Shown piece after piece: positions 21,991-32,968 of a stretch of 64,000 nucleotides of DNA (position 1 is the stretch's first letter; each line of letters starts with the position of its first letter). Source of the DNA: Tethya wilhelma (lineage: Eukaryota; Porifera; Demospongiae; Tethyida; Tethyidae); the NCBI GenBank assembly GCA_964030475.1, contig CAXIPT010000007.1, positions 1,928,848 to 1,992,847 on the forward strand, given 5' to 3'. Made by a program: the position numbers and the translations under genes. Below the pieces are notes generated by a model. It saw only the letters and a program-made list of their open reading frames with translations. It was not told where the DNA came from and ran no database searches.

Positions 21991-22287
21991 CTACAAGAAG
22001 AATGGCAAGAGATTGTAGAAATTCAGCTAGGGTTAGGTATAATAGCATGGGGCTATGTGCATGCATCAAACAATAATTATTGTCAGTAACTATCATTGAA
22101 TAGTTACACTTTAAAATGAAGGCACCAAGGTGCACAACCCTTGGTGCGGGGTACATACTGAATCTTATAAGTATTTTGATGGTATTTGATATATTATAGC
22201 AGTTTATTGTGTAGTCTAGTATTATATTGTTATTTCTGTATAATGTAGTTGGATGAGTGTGTATCAATAAGCAGGTGCTATGGGACT

Positions 22288-22391
22288 CGCTCAGGCTCGC
22301 CCCTCATGCTTGCCCCAAAATTTTAACAGGATGAATGGGTGTGGCCTCGAAGCTTAGCTCAGATAGGCTGAAAAGCCTCAGATTTCAGAAA
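22288..22391. repeat. 104-bp overlap identical to 30260-30363
   Basis: From cgctcaggctcgcccctc to cagatttcagaaa. It ends at the isolated N at 22392, so this contig really continues at 30364. The sequence is itself one unit of a repeat that recurs at about 30446-30545. Confidence 0.93.
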
Positions 22392-22392
22392 N

Positions 22393-22491
22393 TTCCTTCT
22401 GTGGACTACAGCAATGGAGGACAATATATGTGTCAGTGTTTACCAGACGGTCCTCAGTGTCTGTACAACGTAACGAGTAAGTCGATAACAT
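22393..22491 (+). repeat. Duplicate of the end of Ig-receptor exon 2 (= 19964-20062)
   Basis: The 3' part of exon 2, including PSVDYSNGGQYMCQC, plus its donor, repeated at the left end of a contig. It carries the genuine intron leading to exon 3. Confidence 0.93.
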
Positions 22492-22629
22492 GTTATTATT
22501 GTGTTGAAATTAATTACTGGGTGGGCCATATGTATTGTTAACCCAACACGACATGTTGTCTGTTCCACGTCCAAATTCTCGTTCGACAAGTATACAATGG
22601 TGTGCGTGTGATGTTTTGCAATCGTTTTG

Positions 22630-22837
22630 TGAATCCTTATAGCTATTCTCCAGATAGTAGGCCTATTCTTGTATTATTAAAATTTGTCAATCCTTTATCT
22701 CTAGCTCTTCCTGATATTGTTTTACAATATTTTATTTTTTGAATCCTCTTATCCAGTTCTTCGTAAGATAGTGGTGAATTTTATTTATTTATTTTTTTGT
22801 AATGGTGTTTTTAAATTTTGTTAATCCTCTTGTGCAG
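22630..22837 (+). repeat. Tandem acceptor-like repeats before Ig exon 3
   Basis: The intron end contains successive copies of an AT-rich unit closing with gaatcctt..tag/cag followed by ctcttcctgatattg (22702), ttcttcgtaagatag (22756) and the used ttcttcctgagatg (22838). Only the last copy opens the exon. Confidence 0.6.
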
Positions 22838-23959
22838 TTCTTCCTGAGATGTCGTTTGAAGCAAGCGACGAATTTGTACATTACGGAGAGAGCTTTGACC
22901 TGACTTGCCTCGTGAAAGGATACCCCTCCAATTTCTCAACAATTAAGACGGTGTACGGTGTCAACCTGCCCAAACAGATTCGACGTCAACTGAGTGAAAC
23001 GACCACTCGTTCCTACGCAGCAGTCATGGAGGCCCAGGAGGAGGAGTACATGTGCACCGCCGAGGTCTGCTACCAGGGGGAACTGGTGGAGACGATGGAA
23101 AAGAGAGTCTCTGTGAAAGTCTATGGTGGGTAACTAACAGAATTAGTGTGTGTATATATACTGTTATAATTTTGAGACATCAGTAGTACTGAATAGTCAG
23201 GGTAGTAGAATCAGGTTTAAGTTTGGTGCAAACGCTCCATGGTATTGTTGTTACTTAATGAATTAAGTGAATGGAGAATGAGGTACTGCTCATGTTTTTC
23301 TTTCTTTTTTTTCCTTCCAAGCTTGCAATTGGGAATTTCAGCATTCATAACCAGCTTATTATTATTATTATTATTCATTTCCACGCCACCATAGGCGCAA
23401 TGGGGGAAAGGGGGAACAACACACACACAAACAATCGTCACAAAAATAAGCAAATAAAAATGAGGAGAGAGAGAGAGATCAGAATCAAGTTCCAGGTTTT
23501 GATTTAACTTTGCTGCGTAGCCGTGTCCTTAAGTCCTCATAATATGTATATTGACTTTTCTTTTTGATCACCTTTAAATAACAATACCATTATACATCAT
23601 GTCTCTGTATAATTCTCTCTATAGAGCCCCCTCACATTATCTACACAACAGAGTTTGTTCTCAACGGTGCTGAGGACCTTGGTAAGCCCGGAGAGCTCAC
23701 ATGCACTGTTCAATCCTCACCTGATGCCGGTACAAAGGTCGCTTGGTGGGTAAACGGGTCGCAAATCGAAGAGGGACATTCTAAATACATCATGGACGTT
23801 GAAGGAGCTAAACCAAACAGCGAAATAAAGATGTTCAAACTTGTGATAAATGATCTTCAGCTCTCTGACATTGGGAGCTATCTCTGTCAGTTGAGTTCCA
23901 ATTATGCTGTTGAAGATGTACAAGAAGCATGGATTCAGGTGGACTACAGGGAACGTACG

Positions 23960-24008
<49 letters not shown>

Positions 24009-24692
24009 TGCCTGTTGCAGTGTGTTGCAGCTAGCATAGTGTACGAGTTCCCATGGGACAAGAGAGTTTTTCAACTTACCAGTCCTATAGTTCTCAAGAT
24101 TAGGCACCAGAGTGGCTTGACCTTTTGCCAATTTATTAGATACTTGCCTCAGCCCTGCTGAGCAGGCATTGGGACAATTTGGTAGGGTTTCTTTAGGTTA
24201 GGTTGTTTGGATTTTCATGTATGCAGATGTATATTATGTGCATTATACCAATTGTGATATTCTGATATTATATCCAGGTTCAAAAGAACAGATCTATGAA
24301 GAGCGATCATACCCTCAGGCTACTAATAAAAAAGGTTAGCTTTCAATATTGTTGCACAAGTATATAGGAAAAATTCTCTCCACCTTTTTCATTTTTCTTT
24401 AATAAATTTCTTACACTTGCTAACCTCCAATCCTCTTCCTCCCCCATATCTAGCAGCCAGCTCATGGAAGAGTCTGCTGTTCTACATTGTGTGTGGTGTG
24501 GCAGTTGCTGTCTGTGCGGTGGGAGTGTGGAGCCTCACTAGGTCAAAGAAGCACAAGGCCTCACCGATGATACTAGGTTACGATCATTACCACAATCACC
24601 ATGGTAATGGCAAGAATTTCAGCAACCAATCAGTGGGAGGAGCTTACACAAATGGATCTGGAACTAGTACTGCTGTATCTAGGCGAAAGTAG
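22838..24692 (+). CDS. Ig-superfamily receptor, exons 3-6
   Basis: Exons 22838-23125, 23625-23954, 24278-24334 and 24454-24692; with exons 1-2 the CDS is 1263 nt, 420 residues, all phases fitting. Exon 3 is a second Ig-like domain (FDLTCLVKGYP, EEEYMCTAEVC), without an obvious core Trp. Exon 4 is a third (ELTCTVQSS, KVAWWVNGS, DIGSYLCQL). Exon 5 is a short acidic linker. Exon 6 gives the membrane segment (LLFYIVCGVAVAVCAVGVW, about 349-367), a basic SRSKKHK-like stop-transfer and a short His/Asn/Gly-rich tail (GYDHYHNHHGNGKN). No kinase or phosphatase domain. The donor of exon 4 is followed by a TG microsatellite. Ligand and pathway are unknown; a cell-surface recognition role is inferred from architecture. 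Confidence 0.87.
23960..24005. repeat. (TG)n microsatellite after an Ig-receptor donor
   Basis: Begins a few bases after gtacgt at the exon 4 donor. Contig overlap begins at its right end. Confidence 0.9.
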
Positions 24693-24813
24693 ACAATATA
24701 CACAGGAATATAAACCTATATATAGCTAGCTCTGTACAATAAGCATGCATAATAAAATCTTGGATGCTACATGTTTCAGTATGTCAATTTTCATAATAAT
24801 GTTTACGCTGTCN

Positions 24814-25620
24814 TTGTGCCTGTTGCAGTGTGTTGCAGCTAGCATAGTGTACGAGTTCCCATGGGACAAGAGAGTTTTTCAACTTACCAGTCCTATAGTT
24901 CTCAAGATTAGGCACCAGAGTGGCTTGACCTTTTGCCAATTTATTAGATACTTGCCTCAGCCCTGCTGAGCAGGCATTGGGACAATTTGGTAGGGTTTCT
25001 TTAGGTTAGGTTGTTTGGATTTTCATGTATGCAGATGTATATTATGTGCATTATACCAATTGTGATATTCTGATATTATATCCAGGTTCAAAAGAACAGA
25101 TCTATGAAGAGCGATCATACCCTCAGGCTACTAATAAAAAAGGTTAGCTTTCAATATTGTTGCACAAGTATATAGGAAAAATTCTCTCCACCTTTTTCAT
25201 TTTTCTTTAATAAATTTCTTACACTTGCTAACCTCCAATCCTCTTCCTCCCCCATATCTAGCAGCCAGCTCATGGAAGAGTCTGCTGTTCTACATTGTGT
25301 GTGGTGTGGCAGTTGCTGTCTGTGCGGTGGGAGTGTGGAGCCTCACTAGGTCAAAGAAGCACAAGGCCTCACCGATGATACTAGGTTACGATCATTACCA
25401 CAATCACCATGGTAATGGCAAGAATTTCAGCAACCAATCAGTGGGAGGAGCTTACACAAATGGATCTGGAACTAGTACTGCTGTATCTAGGCGAAAGTAG
25501 ACAATATACACAGGAATATAAACCTATATATAGCTAGCTCTGTACAATAAGCATGCATAATAAAATCTTGGATGCTACATGTTTCAGTATGTCAATTTTC
25601 ATAATAATGTTTACGCTGTC
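24814..25620. repeat. Unmerged contig overlap, copy of 24006-24812
   Basis: An 807-bp repeat of the last two Ig-receptor exons and 3' flank, apparently identical, starting after the isolated N at 24813 at the edge of the TG tract. It repeats exons 24278-24334 and 24454-24692 and should be read as one locus, not two genes. Confidence 0.93.
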
Positions 25621-25814
25621 AACATATTTGTCGATTTTCTCTAAATTTACCATGCATGCAATTTGGGTCCATGCATTTGATCTCTTATGAGATGATCAAT
25701 GCACAAAATCTACAAGCAAAATTTATGAGAATGGGTGCACGTATTGCACTGGCACTCCACCCTCAGCCCCGCCCATAATATTTGAGGCGTTTGCTTTCTA
25801 ATCAAAGCCCACCA
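25621..25814. promoter_or_regulatory. Upstream region of VPS53
   Basis: About 0.2 kb before the VPS53 start codon; contains ctccaccctcagccccgccca (25755-25775), a GC-box-like patch. No further motif is claimed. Confidence 0.4.
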
Positions 25815-28800
25815 ATGGCTCAACTTCAACGAAAAGACTCCGACGAAGATTTGCTTCTAGCCAGCTGGTCCAGCGAGCTAGAGGCGGTCTTATACTCTCC
25901 CGAGGTAGAGGAAGCTATCAGAGAGGTAAACAAATGATATTAGAGCATTTGGACTACGTAATTTATGGTCCAAAATGTATCATACACCCAATTATGCTCG
26001 AATCATTTGACTCTGGTAGCATATGGTTCATTTTATGTTTTGTTCAGGTTTGCCCCAGTAGCAACCCGCTGGACAAAGAAGACTTCAATCCAATAGACTA
26101 TATCAATGAAATTTTCCCAAATGAGCAGGTCAGTTAGAAAGCCACCCACCTAGCTTGCAAACACTGGATATATTGATAACTTTAATATTTCACTGTATAT
26201 CTCCCCATGCCTTGTGTATGCATGCTATTTGGTATTATAATACCATCTCTGTTTGTTTAATGCTCTCATGTTCATACATCACTCAGTCGTTGGCCGGTAT
26301 TGATGATCGTGTAACTCACGTACGAGTCCAAATACAGCAGCTGGATGAAGAGATACGAGGAGTGGTCCGCGGTCAAGCCGACACCGGTCACGATGGAAGA
26401 CAGGCGCTAGAGGAGGCGCAACAAGCTATACAGGAGCTGTTTGGACGCATCAGAAACATCAAGGACAAGGCAGAGCAGTCGGAAAACATGGTGATGAAGA
26501 TCACAAGGGATATCAAGCAGCTGGACAATGCCAAGAAGCATCTGACAGACTCCATCAGGACTCTGGAGAGACTCAGATTTTTGATTGCCAATTTAGAGCA
26601 GCTCTTGTGAGTTGTTTACTGGTTTATGAGTGTATAGCCTCATTCTCAGTGCCTTCTTGTGCTGCGTAGTTTGAGGACAATCTTCCAAAATTATATTTGG
26701 TTTAGATTGTCATTAAAGTGACCTGGGAAAGACTAGTACAATGGATATCTACATATGTGTGTGGTGCAGTCCTTAACTCTAGTCTTGTGTAGCCAGACCC
26801 CATTTATATGGTTCCGTATAGGCAGAGCGAAAGGGGCCTGGCTACGAGAGACTAGTTTGTAACAATCACTTTTCTGGTACTATTTTGTTTGTGGGAGAAG
26901 ATCTCTTGAAGAGACCTTGATTTGATGTTACCTCTCTCTTTGTCTCCCTCCAGGGTGAACTATCGTCAGAGGAACTACTCGGAGGTGACCACCCAGCTCC
27001 AAGGGGCCATGGGGGTGGTGGAGGAGTTCTCCAAGTATCGCTCTATTCCTCAAATCAAGCAGTTGATCGACAGGTAATGAATGCTAGGCTTGTCATGTAA
27101 CCCTTCTTCACATCATGTGCTTTTGTCTTATACTTTGGAAGTGATGTACAAGTACTTTACGTCTAGAATTTTTCTTTTTTGTTTGCTTCAGTATATCTAT
27201 TTTTCACAGTTTAGTATGTCGCTAATATTGTTCAGTGTATTTTCACGAATCGTCAAGTACCTCAAACTGTAAAATATAAGTGACAGCAAATTTTCCCCCC
27301 AGAATTACCAATATACGAATACTTTACTATAATTATGTATTGTATATCACAGGTTGGACTCTATCCAGTATGACTTGGGCCAGCAGATCAGAGTGGACTT
27401 TGAAAAGTCCTTCTCAGTGAAGGGAGCTCCTGTAAGTACACCATTGTGACAGCTGTAGCCCCTGTGTGTGTNGTGTGTAAGTGGTTCTTTGTTGCTGTCA
27501 ATGACCTTGGCTTGTTTGCACACAGAAAGGAACAAAGGCTCAACTTCACGACGCTTGTCTTGTCATGGACATCTTGGGTGGCAGAGTCAGGTGTGTGTGT
27601 GAGAGAGTGTGTAATCATGAAAATTTACTGGAAAAAATCTTGAGGTCTAGCTAGCTGGGATTCGAACCCTAGGTCTTTCGAATTCTAGTCAAATGCTCTT
27701 ACCACTGAGCTACTAAAACTCATGGGCATTTGACATACACACGCACACTCTTTCTCTCTCAGTGAAATTATCATATTGATTTTAACCTTTGACTTCTACT
27801 CACAGGGAGGAGCTAATAGCATGGTTTGTTCGTCTCCAACTCTCCGAGTATGAGGTGATGTTCCACGAGAGTCTGGAGGGGGCATGGCTTGATAAGGTGG
27901 ACAGACGGTACGCCTGGCTGCGACGGACCCTTGTGACCTACGAGGAGGAGTGTGTGCTCATCTTCCCCCCAGAGTGGGGCATACCAGAGAGAGTGTCCAT
28001 TGAGTTCTGTAACAACACCAGGTAACTAGAATGGGATTTCAGATGAATTAGGATCATAGCGTAGGGGAATGAGGTAGAACCAGAGGAGGTACGACACGCG
28101 AGTGTCAATTAGCGCATTCCAATCATGTGACCACTATAGTTTGGTATCAGATTTGGTCACGTGCACCTGCCATGCTGAGTCAGCAAAAGCATTAAATTGA
28201 CACTCACGTGTCGTACCTCCTCTGAGGTAGAACATGGGTATGCCTTTGCTGAATTTCTCTCTTGATGGCATACCAATCACGTGATTTCAATACTTTGCAA
28301 TGGGATTTGATCACATGCACCTTTGTGCTGAGTCAGCAAAGGTGCACTCATATCATACCTTCTCTGGTATTAATGCCTGCCTCTGGAGGCCACACCCATT
28401 TTGTAGAGCAGAATCTTTGTAGGGTGCTGTATTTCTACTAACTGGTGAATTCCTGATAGATGTGATTATTCTATAAAGAGCACCGTATGCTACATGTATA
28501 TGTCCCCTTGAGTCAACCTTCTTTTTCACCCATCTCTTCTTCAAGGACTGACCTCTCCAACTTGATGAAGTCAAGAGAGGGTGATCTGGAGGTGAAGCTG
28601 CTCCTCTTTGCCATCCAAAAGACAACGTCCTTCGAGAAGCTTCTTGCTCAGAGGTTTGCCAACAGCAAGTATATGGAGTCAGTAAGTAGCAGTAGCACTT
28701 TAAACTATAAAAAAAAATTATCATATAGCGGGTAAATTTGGCGAATTGGCGAACTATTCTGCAGTTGCCAAATTAAAAATCGCCAAACAGTTTTATACGC

Positions 28801-29959
28801 ATGCATGCGCATATAAACAACATGCAAATTTACCCACTATACGGTATTATTTTGTTTCTTATAAGTGGTATTACGTTTATGCTGGGTGCGTTCTTTCTCC
28901 TTGAGCACTCTCTTTTTGTCCTTGTTTTTTATCTTCTGTTGAGACGTTGTCTGTTTGATTTTTGTTAGCTGCAGCCGGCAAAACCTCCAGAAAAGAAGAA
29001 AGAAGAGGAAGAGGAAGAAGAAGATTTGGATGACGACGATGATGAAGGAACTGTAAGGATGATGTCATTGGTATGATGTCATTGTGATGTAACATGTGTG
29101 TGTATTGTGCAGGTGAGACGACCCAGAAGACACCAACCAGATTCGCCATTCCTTGGCATGATATCACGATGTTTTGAGCCTCATCTAGGTATCTACATAC
29201 AGTCTCAGGATAGGTAGGTATTGATATGCATCATAGTGATATGAGTGTAAATTTTATTGTACCTAAAACAAGGGAATTACTTAGACTTTCACTTTTAGGA
29301 AACATTATAATCTGTCATTCTACATGTAAATGATGAAAAGAGCAGATAATGTACTGTAGCTATCAAAATATAGCTTAGGCTAAGAGAAAATGGCTGGTAA
29401 AAAATATTTCCAGGAAGCGATTTCCATTTTGCAAGAAGCCTGGGAACAAAGCTGATTGAAATGTAGTACTGGAAATCATGAAAATTTCGTAGTTGATATT
29501 TTTGTAGTCGCTGTAAAGTACTAAAATAATTAGTAAACCCACATAATTTAAATGCGCCCATTGCAAAATAGTGGGTGAGACTGCATAACGTACAAATTAT
29601 TAACATAAAAAATTATTTAATGTACAAAAATTTTTTGACACAAAAATTTTGTGATTTATGGTATATTAATTGGTAAATGTTAAAATCTCTTGAACTAACT
29701 TCTTCTCCTCTTATAGGTCTCTTGGTGAACTCCTGGAGAAATTTGCGTCAGAGGTCAAATCTCGGGGCATACCCAAGCCAGGAGCTGATGGTAGTGGAGT
29801 GGTGATGCCTAGTGCAGCCGATCTCTTTGTCTTCTACAAGAAGTGTCTGGTTCAGTGCTCCTCTCTCTCGACGGGTCCAGCTCTGTTGGAGCTGACTCAG
29901 CTGTTTAGGAAGTACCTTAGAGAGTATTCGTCGAGGATACTCTCTCCCAATATACCCAA
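25815..29959 (+). CDS. VPS53: VPS53, GARP/EARP tethering subunit, N-terminal two thirds
   Basis: Exons 25815-25925, 26048-26128, 26287-26606, 26954-27073, 27353-27431, 27526-27590, 27806-28021, 28546-28681, 28969-29052, 29113-29213 and 29717-29959; 1556 nt, phases fit. VPS53 is a core subunit of GARP, which tethers endosome-derived vesicles at the trans-Golgi. Recognised blocks: [29 protein letters not shown] in the coiled coil, [63 protein letters not shown] and [17 protein letters not shown]. An acidic Glu/Asp run (exon 28969) is the divergent linker. The next exons, some 220-250 residues by comparison with the animal protein, are absent; the scaffold instead shows a microsatellite, an SLC17 exon and a GPCR segment, and VPS53 resumes at 35870. 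Confidence 0.95.
26779..26855. repeat. Short hairpin element in a VPS53 intron
   Basis: Inverted arms ctagtcttgtgtagccagac and its complement around aaaggggcctggctacgagagactag. Similar small hairpins with agcctc/ccaggc arms occur at 43791, 58282 and 63048. Confidence 0.65.
27620..27722 (-). mobile_element. tRNA-derived SINE fragment
   Basis: Minus strand: agctcagtggtaagagcat (A box) and agggttcgaatcccagcta (B box), then gctagacctcaagattttttcc. Fragments with the same B box plus gctagatct tail lie at 45470 (minus), 55120 (plus) and 63190 (plus). It sits in a VPS53 intron. Confidence 0.7.
28081..28224. mobile_element. Short MITE, CAGAGGAGG family, 9-bp target duplication
   Basis: Ends cagaggaggtacgacacg and its complement; flanked by aggtagaac on each side (28072-28080 and 28225-28233). 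144 bp, non-coding, in a VPS53 intron. Internal tgctgagtcagcaaa is shared with the copy at 62599. A decayed relative with only one recognisable end follows (about 28235-28371). Confidence 0.88.
28721..28844. mobile_element. MITE with atagcgggtaaattt inverted ends
   Basis: The left end tcatatagcgggtaaattt pairs with aaatttacccactatacgg at the right. Interior contains gccaaattaaaaatcgcc, like other gccaaattt-rich elements of the window. VPS53 intron. Confidence 0.7.
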
Positions 29960-30000
29960 GTGAGTGTGTGTTTGTGAATGAAAAGACAATTTGGCTTTTG

Positions 30001-30006
<6 letters not shown>

Positions 30007-30064
<58 letters not shown>
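30007..30064. repeat. Compound (TC)n(AC)n microsatellite at a probable chimeric join
   Basis: Left of it is the VPS53 intron after exon 29959; right of it is an exon of an unrelated transporter. The repeat is the likely point where two contigs were wrongly joined. Confidence 0.8.
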
Positions 30065-30071
<7 letters not shown>

Positions 30072-30083
30072 CAGCATTTACAG

Positions 30084-30258
30084 GAGCAGGTTCGTTCCTG
30101 CTCATCTGTGGCTACTTGGGGACCACTTCTGTCACGTCTGTTCTCTTCCTCACTCTGGCTGTTGGCTCACTGGGCGTAGCTCTTGCTGGCTTCAACATCA
30201 ACCACTTGGACATTGCACCACGGTTCGCTGGGGTGCTCATGGGCATCACAAACAGTGC
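30084..30258 (+). CDS. Single exon of an SLC17 (sialin/VGLUT-type) transporter, misplaced
   Basis: After an acceptor (catttacag|) the open frame reads LICGYLGTTSVTSVLFLTLA, a membrane segment, then GFNINHLDIAPRFAGVLMGI and TNS, which is the hallmark NHLDIAP..AG..MGI motif of SLC17 organic-anion transporters. It is cut by the isolated N at 30259. No other exon of this gene is in the window, and it lies inside VPS53, so it most likely belongs to another locus. If it were a true nested gene, neighbouring SLC17 exons should be present. Confidence 0.85.
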
Positions 30259-30363
30259 NCGCTCAGGCTCGCCCCTCATGCTTGCCCCAAAATTTTAACA
30301 GGATGAATGGGTGTGGCCTCGAAGCTTAGCTCAGATAGGCTGAAAAGCCTCAGATTTCAGAAA

Positions 30364-30638
30364 CTATAGGCTTTTGTTGCTTTGTAAAAGGACCTCAGGC
30401 CATTTCATATCAGTAGCTAAGCTTCTACTGTCTATCCTATGAAGCTCGCTCAGGCTCGTCCCCCAAAATTATGGGTGTGGCCTCGAAGCTTAGCGCTCAA
30501 AGAGGCTGAAAAGCCTCAGATCTCAGGAACTACAGGCTTTTGTTAAATTCTTTGTGTAATTTTTTTAGATAATCTCGATTATTTTACCTTGGTATGCCGC
30601 TTTTGAAGACTGGAGCTGCCGTTCTTGAGATATAGTTG

Positions 30639-30675
<37 letters not shown>

Positions 30676-30720
30676 AAACGACTACCATAACCCCTGCTGC
30701 GCATGCGCACCAAGGGTTAA
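30364..30720. repeat. Repeat pair and (CA)n tract in the GPCR intron
   Basis: A ~105-bp unit (gctcaggctcg..ccaaaatt..gggtgtggcctcgaagcttag..ggctgaaaagcctcaga) occurs at 30260-30370 and again at 30446-30545, followed by a CA tract (30641-30671). The stretch is the intron between the TM1 exon (21990) and the GPS exon (30906-30751). Confidence 0.75.
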
Positions 30721-30750
30721 AAAGTGCACACCAAAATATTATTAATTTAC

Positions 30751-32968
30751 CACTAGTATGGCAAAGTTTGTAAGGTGATCACAGTTGCATGTGAAGACAT
30801 TGGGGTCTGTATCTGAAGGTATTGGTTCACCACAGCCATCAGTGACCCACTCATTGATCAGGAAGCTCCAGGAAACACATACTATTGAATTATTATCACG
30901 AGGTTCCTAAAGGAAACCAGATAACAGTATGGCACTCAGAATATCATATTGAAACACATGTACTATAGTTGATACTTACTGGTCTTATGAGCCTCAGGAC
31001 AATAGAGACTGTTTCAGTGAGATTGGCAAACTCTAGTCCTGGGCCCACAGTGGATGCTAAGATCCGAGATCCAACAACAGTCTCCTTTGTGTTGGTAATC
31101 TTTTGGGGTTGTGGAACCGGAAAGAGAGAAGAGACACTATAGACAGCAAAAAATACCCCAATACTTGTTCTATTGTCCGTGATTTCTTGAAAGAGTGAAG
31201 CTGGCAATCTTGCAGCAGCTACTTCTTGCTGAGTGAGTTTGCCAGCCACGACACCTTGATCACCATTTAGTTCAACACCAATTGCACCAACACCTGTAGA
31301 AAAATTTGAATGCTAGTAGATAAATTTAAAGTGCAAAACAGAGTGAATGAAAATACCTTCACTAAAAGTGAAGCCTCTCCCCGTGTCTTGAAGAGTCGTC
31401 AAATCCGTCTATATTACATACACATTGACAGTGACCCAAAGAGTAAACATGCAGTCATTTAAAAGCTTACATTTTCTGCAAAAAATACAATGTTTGTGAG
31501 TTCGTAAGTCTGGTTGGTGCCATTTTGTAGTTGCTCAGCAAACACAGCTGCCACAAATTCAACATTTTGTACAAGGCTATATAAAATGAGACAATCTGAA
31601 ACATTCCCTTAACATGCAAACAGTGTCAATTGACTTACACTGAGCTGTTGTCATTGTTTAAAACATCTTCATCCCAGACAAGAAGAAAATCCAAAGTTTC
31701 TACTAAACTTCTTACAACCTATTCAACCATAAAATCACATCAATAATTTAATCTCGAGTGACATCATGCATGCAGAGTACATGATCATGAACGTAATTAA
31801 AATCATTATAAAAATACCCTTGGTTCTATGGTGACTCCACTGGTGTTGACAAAAATAGCAAGATTTCTTACAAAGCGAGCAACATCTCCTAGGTTTCCTG
31901 AATTTTGATCACTGGTTATATTCTGAGATAAAGCCAATGTCTGTGACAAATCTTCAGACAGATCACCATAAGTATCGTTCGTGAACTAGATGAGAGGAAG
32001 GAAACAATGCATCACTAAGTTTATATTAATGTCACCGCTATAATATTATAACTGTGATAGCATTTGCAACTACAGGTATTAAGTATACTTACTTGTTCTC
32101 CAAGGATTCTTACGAGTCTGTCATTGAGTACATCCATATCTGTGTGCACACCATCACATATGTATATGAGTGGCATGTGCATAAAATATATATGTTCAAG
32201 TATGCATTGCATGCACTATATAGCTGCATTCAGCATTAAAATTATGCCGCATGCATGATCAATTGCCACACACATGCAGTGGCGATAACACGGTCTGACA
32301 GCCATGCATAAGTCAATCGAAATCAATTAGACAAACAATAATATATATTAATAGTGTGTGTTTAACACATTGATCACTACCTTCATCATCAATAACCGTT
32401 GTGGTTACCGTAGTTGGCTCCATAGTTGTAGCTATCATGCATGAATCGTTACTGCGTGCCTGTATGAAATTAAGTAGACACCCTTGACCATTATAACACG
32501 ATCATATACATGTATTTACCAAAAATTAACAAGAATATTTTCATCCACCATGTTGTCCATGAAAATGGTCACTGACAATTGAACTTAAACATAGCCTAGC
32601 TTGCTTTGCTCAGAATAATTATACAATACTGTATGATTTATAGATTCGGAGGTTTTTCAGTTAGTAAACTAAACTGTATAACTCACCAGAGTGGGTCCTC
32701 TAATGGGAAAGAAGAATGTTTGTTGTTGTTGGACTATAGTGAACCTATAAAGTTGTACAGATAGCATAATTTTTTATTATAATTTCCCCAAACTAGTATT
32801 AAACTAATATTAATGGCTATATACTCTAAAAAACTCAACTACCACATGTACTAACCAGAATGTAAGACTTTCTGGAAGCTGCCTGACATCTTCCACAGAA
32901 TCAGGTGCTCTCCAGAAAAGTTCAACACCATTTTCTTCATTCACTGGAACTTTCTGAGTAGCTGAATT
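30751..32968 (-). CDS. Reeler adhesion GPCR, middle exons: Reeler C-half, stalk, GAIN domain and GPS
   Basis: Exons (minus) 32968-32856, 32744-32687, 32459-32381, 32139-32093, 31985-31818, 31718-31639, 31576-31471, 31408-31357, 31293-30980 and 30906-30751. Together with 18828-19065 and 18585-18760 they make exactly 529 codons, then 429 codons follow in 20342-21990: a 957-residue receptor. The first two exons finish the Reeler domain (ELFWRAPDS, TFWFTIVQQQQ). Then a Thr-rich stalk and a GAIN-like region. The last exon is the GPS: CVSWSF....W...GC and CNCDHLTNFAIL, with the autocleavage site HL/T at about residues 522/523. This order (Reeler-GAIN-7TM) is unusual. In the scaffold the segment is wrongly embedded in VPS53. 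Confidence 0.9.

Noticed and set aside
25225..25500. A second Ig-receptor C-terminal gene
   Set aside because: Apparently identical to 24417-24692 including introns and flanks and starting at an isolated N; an unmerged contig overlap, not a gene copy.
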